A stretch of 64,000 nucleotides of DNA from Uranotaenia lowii (Eukaryota > Arthropoda > Insecta > Diptera > Culicidae): the NCBI RefSeq assembly GCF_029784155.1, contig NC_073693.1, positions 151,034,843 through 151,098,842 on the forward strand. The letters run 5' to 3'. The translations under genes and the position numbers were made by a program. Below, piece by piece: positions 1 through 11,600 of the stretch. Below the pieces are notes generated by a model, which saw nothing but the letters and a program-made list of their open reading frames with translations, had not been told where the DNA came from and searched no databases. Positions within the stretch are counted from its first letter, which is position 1; the number at the start of each line of letters is the position of its first letter.

Positions 1-1242
1 AACCTCGTAACTTATTTAAATCAGCTCATAGAGGTTTGATGTCTTCGGGTGAAATGTTCACGATAACAAAAGCTATCAAATCGTTTAGTTGATGATATTC
101 TAGCTAAATATTTCAATTCATTTTTGAATGACACAAAATTGAAAATATACGTCGGTATAATTCACCTTATCTTGATTATAATAACTTCAAAACGAAAAAA
201 AAACACATGTTTGAAAATTCTCTAAATAAAGATTAGAAAACGCTCAATCTATCGCACTATTCGCGAGAATAATTTATCCGGTGGTTCCAGCAATTTTTAT
301 CTTTAAGCTTTGTGTAAAAAACCGCGTTTCTTCATTCAACTTTACGTCTTAATGTATCCAAATCGCATAAAATTTCATATTTCTAGAGAATAAACGATGA
401 AATGTTTTTTTCAAACTCAACAAAATCATAAGATGAAGAGATTTAACGATTTTCTGGAAATATTTAAAAATTCGGAATCAATTCGGATTTGAATAAAATA
501 TTGATATTGAATAAAAAACTTATCGCAATAACCATAAATGCTTTCGGCAACACTTTAAACAAATTAGCTTTGTCGTGAAGGTGTGTTTTATACGTATGTA
601 TAAATCTAAAATAAGAAGCGGTGTTGATTTCAGTGATGTTAGTTTAAAAGTTTTTTGTTTTTTGCATGTTTTGTATTTTTAATATCTTTAATCGGTAATA
701 ATATATGTGAATCGTTGAAGTTTTTTTTTTTCAATTTATCTGTTTTGAAAGAGTATCAAATAGTCTACTAGGCACCATGTTTTAAAACGTTCATGAATTT
801 TGACAAAACTTTGCCTGGTATTAGAGCAAACATCTTTACCTTTTTTGTTTCAAATTTCAAGATTTTTCAATGAAAATTGTCAAAGATACAGCAAATTAAG
901 TAAAGCAATTCTAAATCTCCCTTTTTATGGGAATAGCTGTATCTTTGTTTCCCGTAATTGTAAAGATTTCAAATTTTGTAGAGCGTTAGTTGATTAGTTG
1001 AACTAGATTGTGTGAAGTTTTCATAAAAAATATCAACCGGCAGAGAAATGGCAGCTTGTCAAAGTTAGAAGTGGATGCGCAGCTTCACGTGATTTCGTTC
1101 TTTTTTTAACGCAATTGTATTTGGCTAACTCTTCCGCTCACTGAACCCTTAAAAAGATTATCTTGATTTGTGCAAAAAGTGAAAGTTCAAAAAATAAGAA
1201 AAATACTTTAATATGGGTACTGATGAATAAAAAAGCTGTTCA
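1..1242. other. AT-rich sequence with no recognised gene
   Basis: No long open frame, no recognisable protein similarity and no clear terminal repeat were found. The short open frame at 800-997 gives a low-complexity, unrecognised peptide and is probably chance. The segment ends at the left flanking repeat of the Penelope-like pair. Confidence 0.6.
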
Positions 1243-1417
1243 TTAACATGTTTGTTCTTCGAAATTATCGACGTTTTTCGGTGAGTTTTAATAATAGTAA
1301 AACAGATTTACCAGTTGTCCATACGTTTCGAGCTACTCTGGCATTCGCTCCTCTTCAGTGGACACTAAAATTATATTTTACTTTTTAACATTAAACTTTA
1401 AATCTTAATTTTTAATT

Positions 1418-2929
1418 TTAACTTACAAATGACTGGCCATCGTCTGAACTATTTTGATTTTGGACAGTTTGTTTTGTTTTGCGTTTACATTTGTTTGTCA
1501 GTGTCTGTGTCAATTTTGCGATTATGGGGTCGTAAGCGGTCTTGAAATTTAACGAGTCTCTCTGCCTATTAACGACATTATCGTCACCTCTCAATTTGAT
1601 GTAAAATGTTTCGGCAGTTATTCTAGCATTGTATCCAGTAACTCTTTCCAATATTTTGGTATTTTCAAAATCAAAAATGTGCCCAGTTTCTAGACAGTGC
1701 TGTGCTAGACCTGTACTTATTTGTTTTGTGGATACATTTGTCTTATGTTGCTTCAAACGTTTTTCTAAAAACTGGCTCGTTTCTCCTACATATGATTTAC
1801 TACATCCTCCACATGTTATTTCGTAAACAACATTTATGTTTTTGTTCTTTGGAATCTTGTCCTTGGTTTTTGTGAATATCATATTTTTGACCTTGTCTAA
1901 TGGCTGAAAAGCGACGTTGATATCAAATTGTTTTAAGTATCTGGATAATTTTTCTCCCAAACCAGCACAGTACAGAATGGTTACAAAATTATTTATGCTC
2001 TTACTGGACATGCTTAAGCTATTGTATAATTTGTGTGTTCGTTCTTTAATTACATTTCTTACAAGATGTGAGGGGTAGTTATTAATTTTTAAAATGTTTT
2101 TAACTGTCTTGAGTGTTTTTTCCCTGTATCTTGTGTGAGTGAGCCTAATTGCTCTGTCTACCAATGCGATTATTGTATTTTTTTTATGCGAAAAAGGGCT
2201 AACGGAGTTAAAATCTAAATATCTACCTTTCTCATCTTTGGGGAACCATTCCGTTGATATCGTGTTCGTTTCTCGGCGTAAAATTGTATCCAATCATTTG
2301 ATTTCACCATTCACCTCGTGTTCGATTGTAAACTGCAGCCTTTGATGAAACCCATTGAATGTACAAACGATTTCGTGTTGTTCATCACTCTTTGCAGCAA
2401 CCAAGCAGTCGTCCACATACCGCTTGAAGAACACCGGTGAGATACCCTTCGTTTGAAGTTCAACGAGTGCTGCCTGTTCAATCCGTTCCAGAGCGATAGA
2501 TGACACAACTGGACTCAATGGGGAGCCCATCGGAACACCAAACTTCTGCGAGTAAAATTTCCCACAATATTGGAAAAAAGTAGATTCCAACACTAGTTTT
2601 AACAAATTCAGGAAATCATCTTTTTGAATTTTTGTGTGCGGTTCTAAATCGTCCCAACGTAACGCAATTGATTCCGAAGCGAAATCAACTGGCACGTTCG
2701 TGAACAGTGAGACGACGTCCAGTGAGAAAAGAACCGTCTCTGGGGGAAGAACGACACTACGCATTTCGTCAGCAAAATCAAAACTGTTGTTGATGTGGTG
2801 CACGGTGTTTCCGGCGATCTTATTTAAAATCCCAGACAGATATTTCGCTATTTTGTATGTGGCAGTGCCAATAGTTGACACAATCAAGCGAAGTGGCCTT
2901 CCATCCTTATGTGTTTTGGGGAGACCATA
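1418..2929 (-). pseudogene. Penelope-like RT plus GIY-YIG endonuclease, left arm
   Basis: Reading on the minus strand, the first part (2929-2297) is the second half of a reverse transcriptase: the YGLPKTHKDGRP motif, the FSLDVVSLFTNVP aspartate motif, GVPMGSPLSPVVS, and the catalytic YVDD. An in-frame TGA at 2294-2296 follows. The frame then continues without a shift from 2293 to 1418 and contains a GIY-YIG nuclease of Penelope type (VVYEITCGGCSKSYVGET followed by an FLEKRLKQHK helix). In an intact element these domains form one protein that copies the RNA and cuts the target. The 5' part is missing, so the copy cannot move alone. The same TGA occurs in the right arm, so it predates or accompanied the inversion. 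Confidence 0.85.
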
Positions 2930-4845
2930 ATCAATTGCGTTACGTTGGGACGATTTAGAACCGCACACAAAAATTCAAAAAGATGATTTCCTGAATTTGT
3001 TAAAACTAGTGTTGGAATCTACTTTTTTCCAATATTGTGGGAAATTTTACTCGCAGAAGTTTGGTGTTCCGATGGGCTCCCCATTGAGTCCAGTTGTGTC
3101 ATCTATCGCTCTGGAACGGATTGAACAGGCAGCACTCGTTGAACTTCAAACGAAGGGTATCTCACCGGTGTTCTTCAAGCGGTATGTGGACGACTGCTTG
3201 GTTGCTGCAAAGAGTGATGAACAACACGAAATCGTCCGTACATTCAATGGGTTTCATCAAAGGCTGCAGTTTACAATCGAACACGAGGTGAATGGTGAAA
3301 TCAAATGATTGGATACAATTTTACGCCGAGAAACGAACACGATATTAACGGAATGGTTCCCCGATCAGGAGAGCATATCAAAATAATAACTCAAACGTAT
3401 CTCACCAAGATATTTACATCTGATTCAGTTATAATTAAGTACTCCAAATTTTCGATTTTAAGTTTCTCCAATCTGAATTATATCTTATTCTGATTGACAA
3501 ACTTGAATGGGGTTGAGTTCATATTCAATGATCAAAATTTTTTTCGGATTGTCCTAAAATAAAATGATTATATCTTATTTTGATATACGTACAACTTTTT
3601 CTGAAACACGGACATCGAAGTCAACGGCTCAAGCCTTACATTAACGAGTTTCGCTCCAGAGATTCATAAAATTGAATCAAATTTTTGGGAAACCAAAAAT
3701 GGGGCATGGTTTTATCAATTTATGTGGTTTATTGACCTTCCACTAGAAAATATTCTCGAAGCACTCATATCTTGATAAGTTATAATTTTGATATAATTTG
3801 TTCCGTCCAATATCAAACTATGCTATCTGAACGAGATATAATCTTGATAGGAGCATATCAAAAACTGATATAATTTAGCTATGATCGTATAGATTTTTTG
3901 ATATAATTTGAGATATTTTAACATCCTACGAGTACTGAATTATAACTCATTTAGATAGAAAAAAATTAGTATCAAAATATCTCATTTTGATATCATTTTG
4001 TTTTTCCCTCCTGATCGGGTCCCCAAAGATGAGAAAGGTAGATATTTAGATTTTAACTCCGTTAGCCCTTTTTCGCATAAAAAAATACAATAATCGCATT
4101 GGTAGACAGAGCAATTAGGCTCACTCACACAAGATACAGGGAAAAAACACTCAAGACAGTTAAAAACATTTTAAAAATTAATAACTACCCCTCACATCTT
4201 GTAAGAAATGTAATTAAAGAACGAACACACAAATTATACAATAGCTTAAGCGTGTCCAGTAAGAGCATAAATAATTTTGTAACCATTCCGTACTGTGCTG
4301 GTTTGGGAGAAAAATTGTCCAGATACTTAAAACAATTTGAAATCAACGTCGCTTTTCAGCCATTAGACAAGGTCAAAAATATGATATTCACAAAAACCAA
4401 GGACAAGATTCCAAAGAACAAAAACATAAATGTTGTTTACGAAATAACATGTGGAGGATGTAGTAAATCATATGTAGGAGAAACGAGCCAGTTTTTAGAA
4501 AAACGTTTGAAGCAACATAAGACAAATGTATCCACAAAACAAATAAGTACAGGTCTAGCACAGCACTGTCTAGAAACTGGGCACATTTTTGATTTTGAAA
4601 ATACCAAAATATTGGAAAGAGTTACTGGATACAATGCTAGAATAACTGCCGAAACATTTTACATCAAATTGAAAGGTGACGATAATGTCGTTAATAGGCA
4701 GAGAGACTCGTTAAATTTCAAGACCGCTTACGACCCCATAATCGCAAAATTGACACAGACACTGACAAACAAATGTAAACGCAAAACAAAACAAACTGTC
4801 CAAAATCAAAATAGTTCAGACGATGGCCAGTCATTTGTAAGTTAA
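2930..4845 (+). pseudogene. Penelope-like RT plus GIY-YIG endonuclease, right arm
   Basis: Plus-strand mirror copy. 2997-3308 is the reverse transcriptase end with GVPMGSPLSP and YVDDC, closed by the same in-frame TGA as the left arm. A 654-bp MITE interrupts it at 3363-4016. After the MITE a one-base deletion in an A-run (near 4080-4087, compared with the left arm) shifts the frame. 4099-4845 then reads open through the GIY-YIG domain (VVYEITCGGC, SYVGET) to the C-terminus. It differs from the left arm at only scattered positions. Confidence 0.85.
3363..4016. mobile_element. MITE with 8-bp target duplication, inside the Penelope right arm
   Basis: The 654 bp interrupt sequence that is continuous in the left arm. 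Ends are inverted (GATCAGGAG...CTCCTGATC). Flanks GGTTCCCC (3355-3362) and GGGTCCCC (4017-4024) match at 7 of 8 bases. The inside is AT-rich with many TATCAAAAT-like motifs and no coding capacity. An 8-bp duplication suggests a hAT-related family; the family name is not known to me. Confidence 0.75.
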
Positions 4846-5052
4846 AATTAAAAATTAAGATTTAAAGTTTAATGTTAAAAAGTAAAATATAATTTTAGTG
4901 TCCACTGAAGAGGAGCGAATGCCAGAGTAGCTCGAAACGTATGGACAACTGGTAAATCTGTTTTACTATTATTAAAACTCACCGAAAAACGTCGATAATT
5001 TCGAAGAACAAACAATCGCGGTGATAAATCCTTAACTCAATTAACATGTTTG

Positions 5053-5669
5053 CAATTTTATATTATTGTATATTGCCTTGGAATAGTTTAGAAAAAAAAA
5101 TTGAAATGTTCACATTAGCTCCACAATAATATCCTATATTTACGCATAAAATGAATTCAGTTATGTAGGGAAATTGATTTTTTGGGTAAATAAAGTAAAA
5201 AATTAATGGTATTATTGAAGCTTATCGTTTTTTAAAGAACCCACACTAAAAAGTAGGCTTTCATTCCAAGAACGAGTTACTGAGAAAACATGTCTTACAA
5301 AAAGTTTAATAACTTCTTCATTAGCAAGTATTAGCAACTACTTTTTGTTTTAAGATAAAGTTGAAACTAAGTTCTTTATTTGTATATGTAACTCGACGCG
5401 GAATTCTGCTGAAAAACTATACTTCAAGATGTTTGAAATTGGTAAAAATCTGTGATTTTTTATGTCAAACTATTTTTGCTATAACTAGGAGAATATATTT
5501 TGTAAATTTAATATGTTCTTAGTGCATAAAAAAAAGATAAAAATTTCCAAAAAATTGATGTATTTGGTTAACGTTTATCTTGAACAGATGAATTTCTACA
5601 GAGTGATAAAGGTCTCTCTTATTATTTTCTCATTTTTCAAAAAAAATTACCCTAACTTCCCCTACTAAG
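5053..5669. other. AT-rich spacer, nothing recognised
   Basis: No open frame of note, no terminal repeats and no RNA gene recognised between the Penelope pair and the next foldback element. Confidence 0.5.
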
Positions 5670-5671
5670 TA

Positions 5672-6639
5672 CAGTACCGTTCATAATTGTATAGAAATTG
5701 GCAGCAAGCGCACTGTCACTTCGACTTTGGACTTCCATAACTTTTTACTCAGATAATATTTTTAGATCGAATTTTTTCCGTTAGATAGATCAACTATCAC
5801 ACTGTTATAACATCAAATTTGAGCTTTCTGGAGTTTGTGTGGCCTGAGATACAGTAATTCTACGAAAATCGGACTTTTTGGACTTTCTCATTCAAACTGC
5901 AATATCTCTGGGTCTACGCAACATTTTTTATTCAAATTTTGCAGAGTGAATGTTGAAGTATAAAGCTAGCATGTCTGAAGTTTTTGAAAAATTCTATCGA
6001 TGATATCAAAAGTTACGTGAGTTGCAATATTCCAAGCATGAACCTTGAAATGCGATTTCTATAAAATTTTGGACGAATGTTTCCATAGGAAAATCATATT
6101 CTCTGTTTAACAACCAGTAAATCTATTTTAACCGAAAAATCTCAACAATCTCGCGAGATTCTGATTTAAGAACACAAATGGACCATTTATTTGATTTTTT
6201 CTTTTCTTTATTGCTTTTGCCAGACATTTTTTGTCTGATTGGTAGGGGAAACGGTATTGTTCTCATGAACCGTCCAAAATTCTATAGAAATTGCATTTCA
6301 TGGTTTATGTCTGGAATATTTCACCTCGCGTAACTTTTGATCTCAACGATGCTAGCTTTATATTTCAACAATCACTGTGCAAAATTTCAATAAAAAATGT
6401 AGCGTAGTTTCAGAGATATTGCAGTTTGAATGAGAAAAGTTCAAAAAGTCTGAATTACTGTTTCTTAGGCCACACAAACTCCAGAAAGCTCAAATTTTGT
6501 GATATAATAGTGTGATAGTTTATCTATCTAAAGCAAAAATTTAATCTAAAAATATTATCAGAGTAAAAAGTTATGGAAGTTCAAAGGCGAAGTGACAGTG
6601 CGCTTGCTTCCAATTTCTACACAATTATGAACGGTCCTG
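5672..6639. mobile_element. Mariner-type foldback MITE (TA target)
   Basis: The 968-bp element has long inverted arms of roughly 400 bp or more. The outer ends CAGTACCGTTCATAATTG and its complement on the right differ by one base. Both ends are flanked by TA (5670-5671, 6640-6641), the Tc1/mariner signature. The arms hold a mirrored segment around AGTGACAGTGCGCTTGC. No transposase reading frame is visible, so it is non-autonomous. Confidence 0.8.
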
Positions 6640-6776
6640 TAAGTTGCTCAAAAAAATCGAATTTTCCAAAATCTTTGATAGATTTGAGATGGGCCATTTA
6701 TCTCGTTTCCAAAAATATAAATATGAGAATTTTTATCCAAGAAATTAAAAATAAGGTTTTATCACAACTTTCATAG

Positions 6777-7595
6777 GTTCTGCCCCACAGTGCGGCGGGG
6801 TAGCTTTCATCTTGAATCGACATCGGGAGAACTCGAAAAGAGCACTAACCAGGGCCGACTTTTGGGCTCTACGTTTGAGCCCATACAGTTACTATATAGA
6901 ATTTGTGCAGGGCAACAAAAACATCGCCGATTCAGCCTCTCGCTTATATCAAGGGCAAGATGAACCATTCGATGATGACCATAGCCCTTGGGAGATCGCC
7001 AACATAGAAGCGAACGCTATTGAGTTTTTGACAGAAAAAGAAATCGCTAGAGAAACTGAAAAAGATGAAATACTTATGAAAGTAATCGAGGCGCTAGAGA
7101 GCAATTCTTGGTCGAAAGAACTGAGACGTTTCAAATCGGTAGCAGAAAATTCAGAATTCGGAAAGGGCTTCCTTAAAAAAGATGGACTTGCGGTGGTCCC
7201 AAAGTCGCTGCAAGCGAAAACATTAGAAGTATCTGAAAAGCTGAAAAGCATTTTGAGGGAGCGAGTATGGTGGCCGGGGATGACTACCGACGCAGAACGC
7301 TGGGTCAAATCTTGCCAAGCGTGTTGCATAAACGGTAGTTTGGAACCATTTCTAATTGATATTGATAAAACAGTTTTATTTTTTTCTTATAGGATTACCA
7401 GAAAGAATTACCCCGATGACCAGATTCTCAATCCCGAAAGCCGTTTGGGAAACCATCGCGATCGACTTTAACGGTTCGTATGCAATCTTTGGGGGTATCT
7501 ATATCTTGGTGATTGTAGACTACAGGTCCCGTAATGTAATAGCTAAACCAGTAAAATCGAAGAATTGTGATTCTGAACGAGGGGTACGACACTAA
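6777..7595 (+). pseudogene. Ty3/gypsy pol fragment (RNase H end and integrase)
   Basis: 6812-7334 encodes the end of an RNase H domain (NSKRALTRADFWALRLSPYS, then NIADSASRLYQ), a linker, and the integrase zinc-binding region ending VWWPGM...CQACCIN. The frame resumes at 7393 with PERITPMTRFSIP, the first catalytic aspartate in TIAIDFNGSY, and VIVDYRSRNV, then breaks off at 7595. Between them lies a 58-bp GT..AG segment (7335-7392) whose removal keeps the phase and places the motifs next to each other as in the family. There are no LTRs, protease or RT, so this is a relic, or less likely an exon of a domesticated integrase gene. Confidence 0.8.
7335..7392 (+). other. Intron-like segment in gypsy integrase
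   Basis: The segment begins GTAGTT and ends in a T-rich tract followed by TTATAG. Its 58-bp length is typical of mosquito introns. The flanking exons join within a single codon (1 nt plus 2 nt) and the conserved zinc-finger-to-core linker is kept. Without removal the upstream frame runs into unrelated residues. Confidence 0.6.
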
Positions 7596-8604
7596 CAATC
7601 ATCTGCTACACACTCCACGTTCCCTCAGCAGCACATAGCACAAACTTATCTTGCAGTTAGGCACCGGGGCACAAAACAAAAGAAAACATTTCGAAGAGGA
7701 GAGAAAAAAAAATTAAGTCACCTAAAGTCCCCAGCGGGCGAGTCTCCCTTTTTTCATGCAATGCTTCCTAGCATTGCAGAAATCTGTCAACGGTCGCCAT
7801 TTTGTGGGACTGAATTCCCACTCACGCGAAGACTCGTCCAATGTGGACTTACCTTCTCGACGGTCGCACAGCAAAAGAAGCAGATGCATTTGCTTGAAGC
7901 TACAGAGGTTTCCTGCAGTTGTCGTTCAACGGACGAAACGGACCAACGTTGGAAAACTGGCAGATTATCTGTAGACGATACTTCTATTTGGAAAAGGGGT
8001 GTTTTCATAATATTGCTATTCATAGAAAGTATCTTTTTATTTAGTTTACAATTTTATTTAGATATACATATTTTATAAATACATATTTTGATTTGGTTGT
8101 CATAATATTTAATGTAACTTTTATTTAAGAATGGACTTGAGTGCTGACTTTTTTTTAATTTGTGTCGCAACGTAACATTTTTTGTTCTAATTTCAGCTTT
8201 GCTTTTAAATGAAATCAATGTTAATCATGATTTAATTGATTTGTTCAAAATAAATAATAAAGAATAATTCTTTTGACTTCACTAGTAAATGCCACTTAAT
8301 GACTAAAATTAAATATAACAGTCGATAAAATAAAATAAGGAAACCATAACCGTGGTTTAACTTTTTTGGCACTTTGCTTTTCTGCTGGTTCTTTGGAACC
8401 GGTGCAATTGATTTCATTTCATTTGCTTTACGTAATTGGAAGAAAAACTTCTTAGTCTCACGTATTTTTAGTTCTACAAGAATAAAATAAGTGATGCATC
8501 TGCAAATAACCTGATCATTTTTCAAAATAAAAATTGCATTTTACGAATACATTAAGCGTTCTCACTATAAATCCGAAAACTTCTCGCTATTCGAAATCAC
8601 AAGT
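7596..8604. other. Gypsy remnant edge and probable integrin 3' untranslated region
   Basis: 7596-8040 has short overlapping open frames without recognisable similarity; it may be decayed retrotransposon sequence. The minus strand downstream of the integrin stop (8605) is AT-rich. A minus-strand AATAAA near 8121-8126 is one candidate poly(A) signal. No other gene is seen. Confidence 0.4.
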
Positions 8605-8649
8605 TCAATTGTCATCATCGGTATCGACAATTTGATTCATCCGGACACT
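8605..8649 (-). CDS. Integrin alpha exon 6 (cytoplasmic end and stop)
   Basis: After a pyrimidine-rich acceptor ending TTTCAG, the exon adds SVRMNQIVDTDDDN and a TGA at 8605-8607. Phase 0 matches exon 5. The 77-bp intron (8650-8726) contains A/T homopolymers. The short acidic end resembles other integrin alpha tails in length, not in a diagnostic motif. Confidence 0.85.
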   Translation of the reverse strand, partial: SVRMNQIVDTDDDN

Positions 8650-11600
8650 CTGAAAAAAAAAAAAAAAATAAACTCATTAGTTTGTTTCACAGTTCAAGGA
8701 AAGCGGTTTAGGAAAAAAAAAACTACCTCTCGATGGAACTTTTCGATTTCTTCCTTCTTGTGACGTTTGAAAAATCCGGCCCTATACAGACCATAGGAAA
8801 TAAGCACAAGTAACAGCAAACCGCCGATGGTCGAAACTACGTATACCCAAATCGGAGTGCTAGGGATCGCGTACTTGTACACAATTGTGAACGGATCGTT
8901 TCCGATCAAATTGAACCGATCCTCTTCGCCGTCGGTGGTTCGAATATGAGATGAAATCTTCAACGCAAAAATGTCCTCCCGTTCCAGGAAACTTTCGGCC
9001 ACTTGATCCAAATCTAGTTCAAACTGCATGTTGATCATCAATGGAACATTTCCCGGCTTGAAGTTGGAGATCTGAACGCTGACATCGGCACACTCAATCA
9101 TAACCAGTGGGTCTGAATTGCAGCTAAAGAACACCGTTCGGTTTACTGGGAGATCGGAGATCAAGGCTTGATTTACGGTTGTGATGCTTCGCGTGGAGCG
9201 TGAATGCTGAAGTAATTGTCCAGTGTAGTGGTTGAAGTCAGAAACCTCCACCTCTTCTGTGGATCTACGTCGTCGTCTTTGGTCATCCATTATAGGTGGA
9301 TCCGTCATGTGTTCTCCTGTAGGCCATCCGAACTCCCAACCTGCTTTGAACATGTTGTCGATTTCAGTTCTTTCGGTTGAGTATTCTTTTGCGTTTGGGA
9401 GCAGAATAACTTCGCCCTGTGTCCATGTGAACTGTAAGGTTTTGTATTGATAGTACCCGCTTATGAGAATGTCATTATAATTGATTATCTTCAAAACATC
9501 TACAGAACTTGGCTTGTGATAGACCAGAGGAACCTTCAGCACCAAAGTTAAATCCTTCAGGCTACTTGGTCCATTGTTCATAACCTGTATTTGATAGGTG
9601 ATATTGATTTTCCCGCTCTGGGATTCGAGGTCAATCTCCGCAACCGAAGTCTTACTGATGACCTCAATATCACTGAACTCTTTAAGCTCCACAGCCGTTT
9701 CTAGGGCATTGTCTTCCCCGTTTGTCTCTTCACTGGTACTGAAAACTTCGGCGCTTATGGAAAATTCTCTTCCATCAACCCTGGAAGTGTCTAGTACCAC
9801 GGTCATCGAGGCAGTGGTTTCAGTCTTCATCGGTTGCCCGTTGTTCAGCTCGCACAGCAGGTTCGATCCATCGTTAAGGTTGGTAAGTTTGCACTGGGAT
9901 GGAAGTTTGGCAACCGAAAGCATCGACGGTATTGTAACGTTCAGCTGCGGAAGGAACGCATTTTCACCGGAATTGTGCACTGTGTACTTCAGGGAAGCGG
10001 TCCGTGAGCTTCCTATCACGTATGGGGATCTGAAAATGAGAAAATCAAATGTTTTACTTTGGGGTATTTGGTTTTGGGATCTTCTCCAATAATTTAAAAT
10101 CAAATATCGTGAAAATGTGCGTTTATGTTCGATGAATAATACAGTTCCATTTAGTTGTCGATTATTGTGTTATGGCACCAGGTAACTGTAGAGAATAAGA
10201 GATCATAGCATAAAAATGAGTAAAAAAACGAACATTCTGATTATTATCATTGTGTTGACAAATGAACATAAAAAAAATTAGTAAGAACATACGTTGTCTG
10301 TGAACATACAACAAAGAACGCATAACGAAACCCGAAACTATCCGACAAATCTGATTCGGTTATATTATAATAGGATTAGTGAATCCACGCATATCTGATT
10401 CAGGCTGTATTGGTTTGCGTGTATTTCGAAAAGGCCTATTTCAAAGAAAACCGAAGAACGACGAACAAGCGTCAGTTGATTGAAGATAGTTGTATCGAGC
10501 GGACGTACTTAGTGATATTCGGAAGTAGGTTGCGAAACATATAAAACGACGCCGAAACAAAAATAAATCCGCCGGACTCGACAGTAACCATATAGGCATT
10601 TGTGATAAATTCCACGTTGTCCGGGAGTCGATGACGAAATAAAAAGTTGAAGGGGTTGTATATAAGACACAACCACAAGGTTTTCGTAGAATTACGACGT
10701 ATTTATTTTCCTTATTTTCTCATTTCGCAAAAATTTATTGTTTTATGAGCACAACACTTTCAGTGACTCAGAGATTCAATATTTATACAATTTGGTTCCG
10801 CAGTTTATGTGATATAAAGTGCCGAATTTCGATGTTTTCGAAGAAAGATTTATTCGCGGATCTAAATATATTAATATGAACTCAGAGGATTTAGATTTAA
10901 GTGTATCATTAGTTATTCTAATTGTAGTGCCTCTATTTTTATCTTGTTATCGAAAGTGGCGTTTTTAGTCAGCCTCAACACTTCGACATGTAAAACAAAT
11001 AAGCGGCAGCGAATACTTTTTGATTTTTATGCGTTGAAGATGCATGTGTTTAGTTCAAAAATTGCTGAGCAGCTTGCTGTATCTGCTCCAAATTTAATTT
11101 ATATGCCAGAAATATCATCGCGTACGCAAAACGAAGGCATAGTGCAATGTTATTAACAAAAGAAGCGCGGAACATATGTGCGGAATATCGATGCACAAAG
11201 GCTTACTTCGATCTGTTGATTTTCATTCTGAGTCAATGGGCGATGGAATCGAACAGTTATTCTTTCTCTCCTTAAGAAAACCTATTTAGAACTGTCAAAA
11301 GTTGGGTGAAATTATAGCTGCATCCCACTTCCACTAATGCAAAACCATCACCCAAATTCGTCAGCGCTTCCGTCGCCTATTGAAAGGAGGTACAAAAACT
11401 TATCTAGGGAAGAATCCTATGCATCCCAGCAAACATTTTTGTAGATATATTTCTCAACAAACTTTGCTATACGTTTCATATACATTATAAAATCATCTTA
11501 TATAACTCGAAAAAACAGCATTTACGTACTAAAGTGGAGGCAATATACATACATATTTTTAACTTCTGGCTTATGCGATAAGTGTTGTAAAAATTGGACG

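Larger units (their letters stand above)
1255..5039. mobile_element. Inverted pair of Penelope-like element copies
   Basis: Two 5'-truncated copies of the same Penelope-like retroelement meet head to head. The left arm runs on the minus strand from about 2930 to 1255, the right arm on the plus strand from about 2930 to 5014. The ends of the arms mirror each other (GTTTGTTCTTC at 1250-1260, its complement at 5004-5014). The junction near 2930 has no spacer, and the left arm reaches about 250 bp further into the reverse transcriptase. A 13-bp direct repeat ATTAACATGTTTG (1242-1254 and 5040-5052) looks like a target duplication. The right arm carries a later MITE at 3363-4016. Inverted partial copies are typical of the Penelope family. 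Confidence 0.85.

Noticed and set aside
7756..8078. Open frames of 72-105 residues on both strands
   Set aside because: No recognised family; overlapping frames on both strands in sequence that is probably retrotransposon debris.
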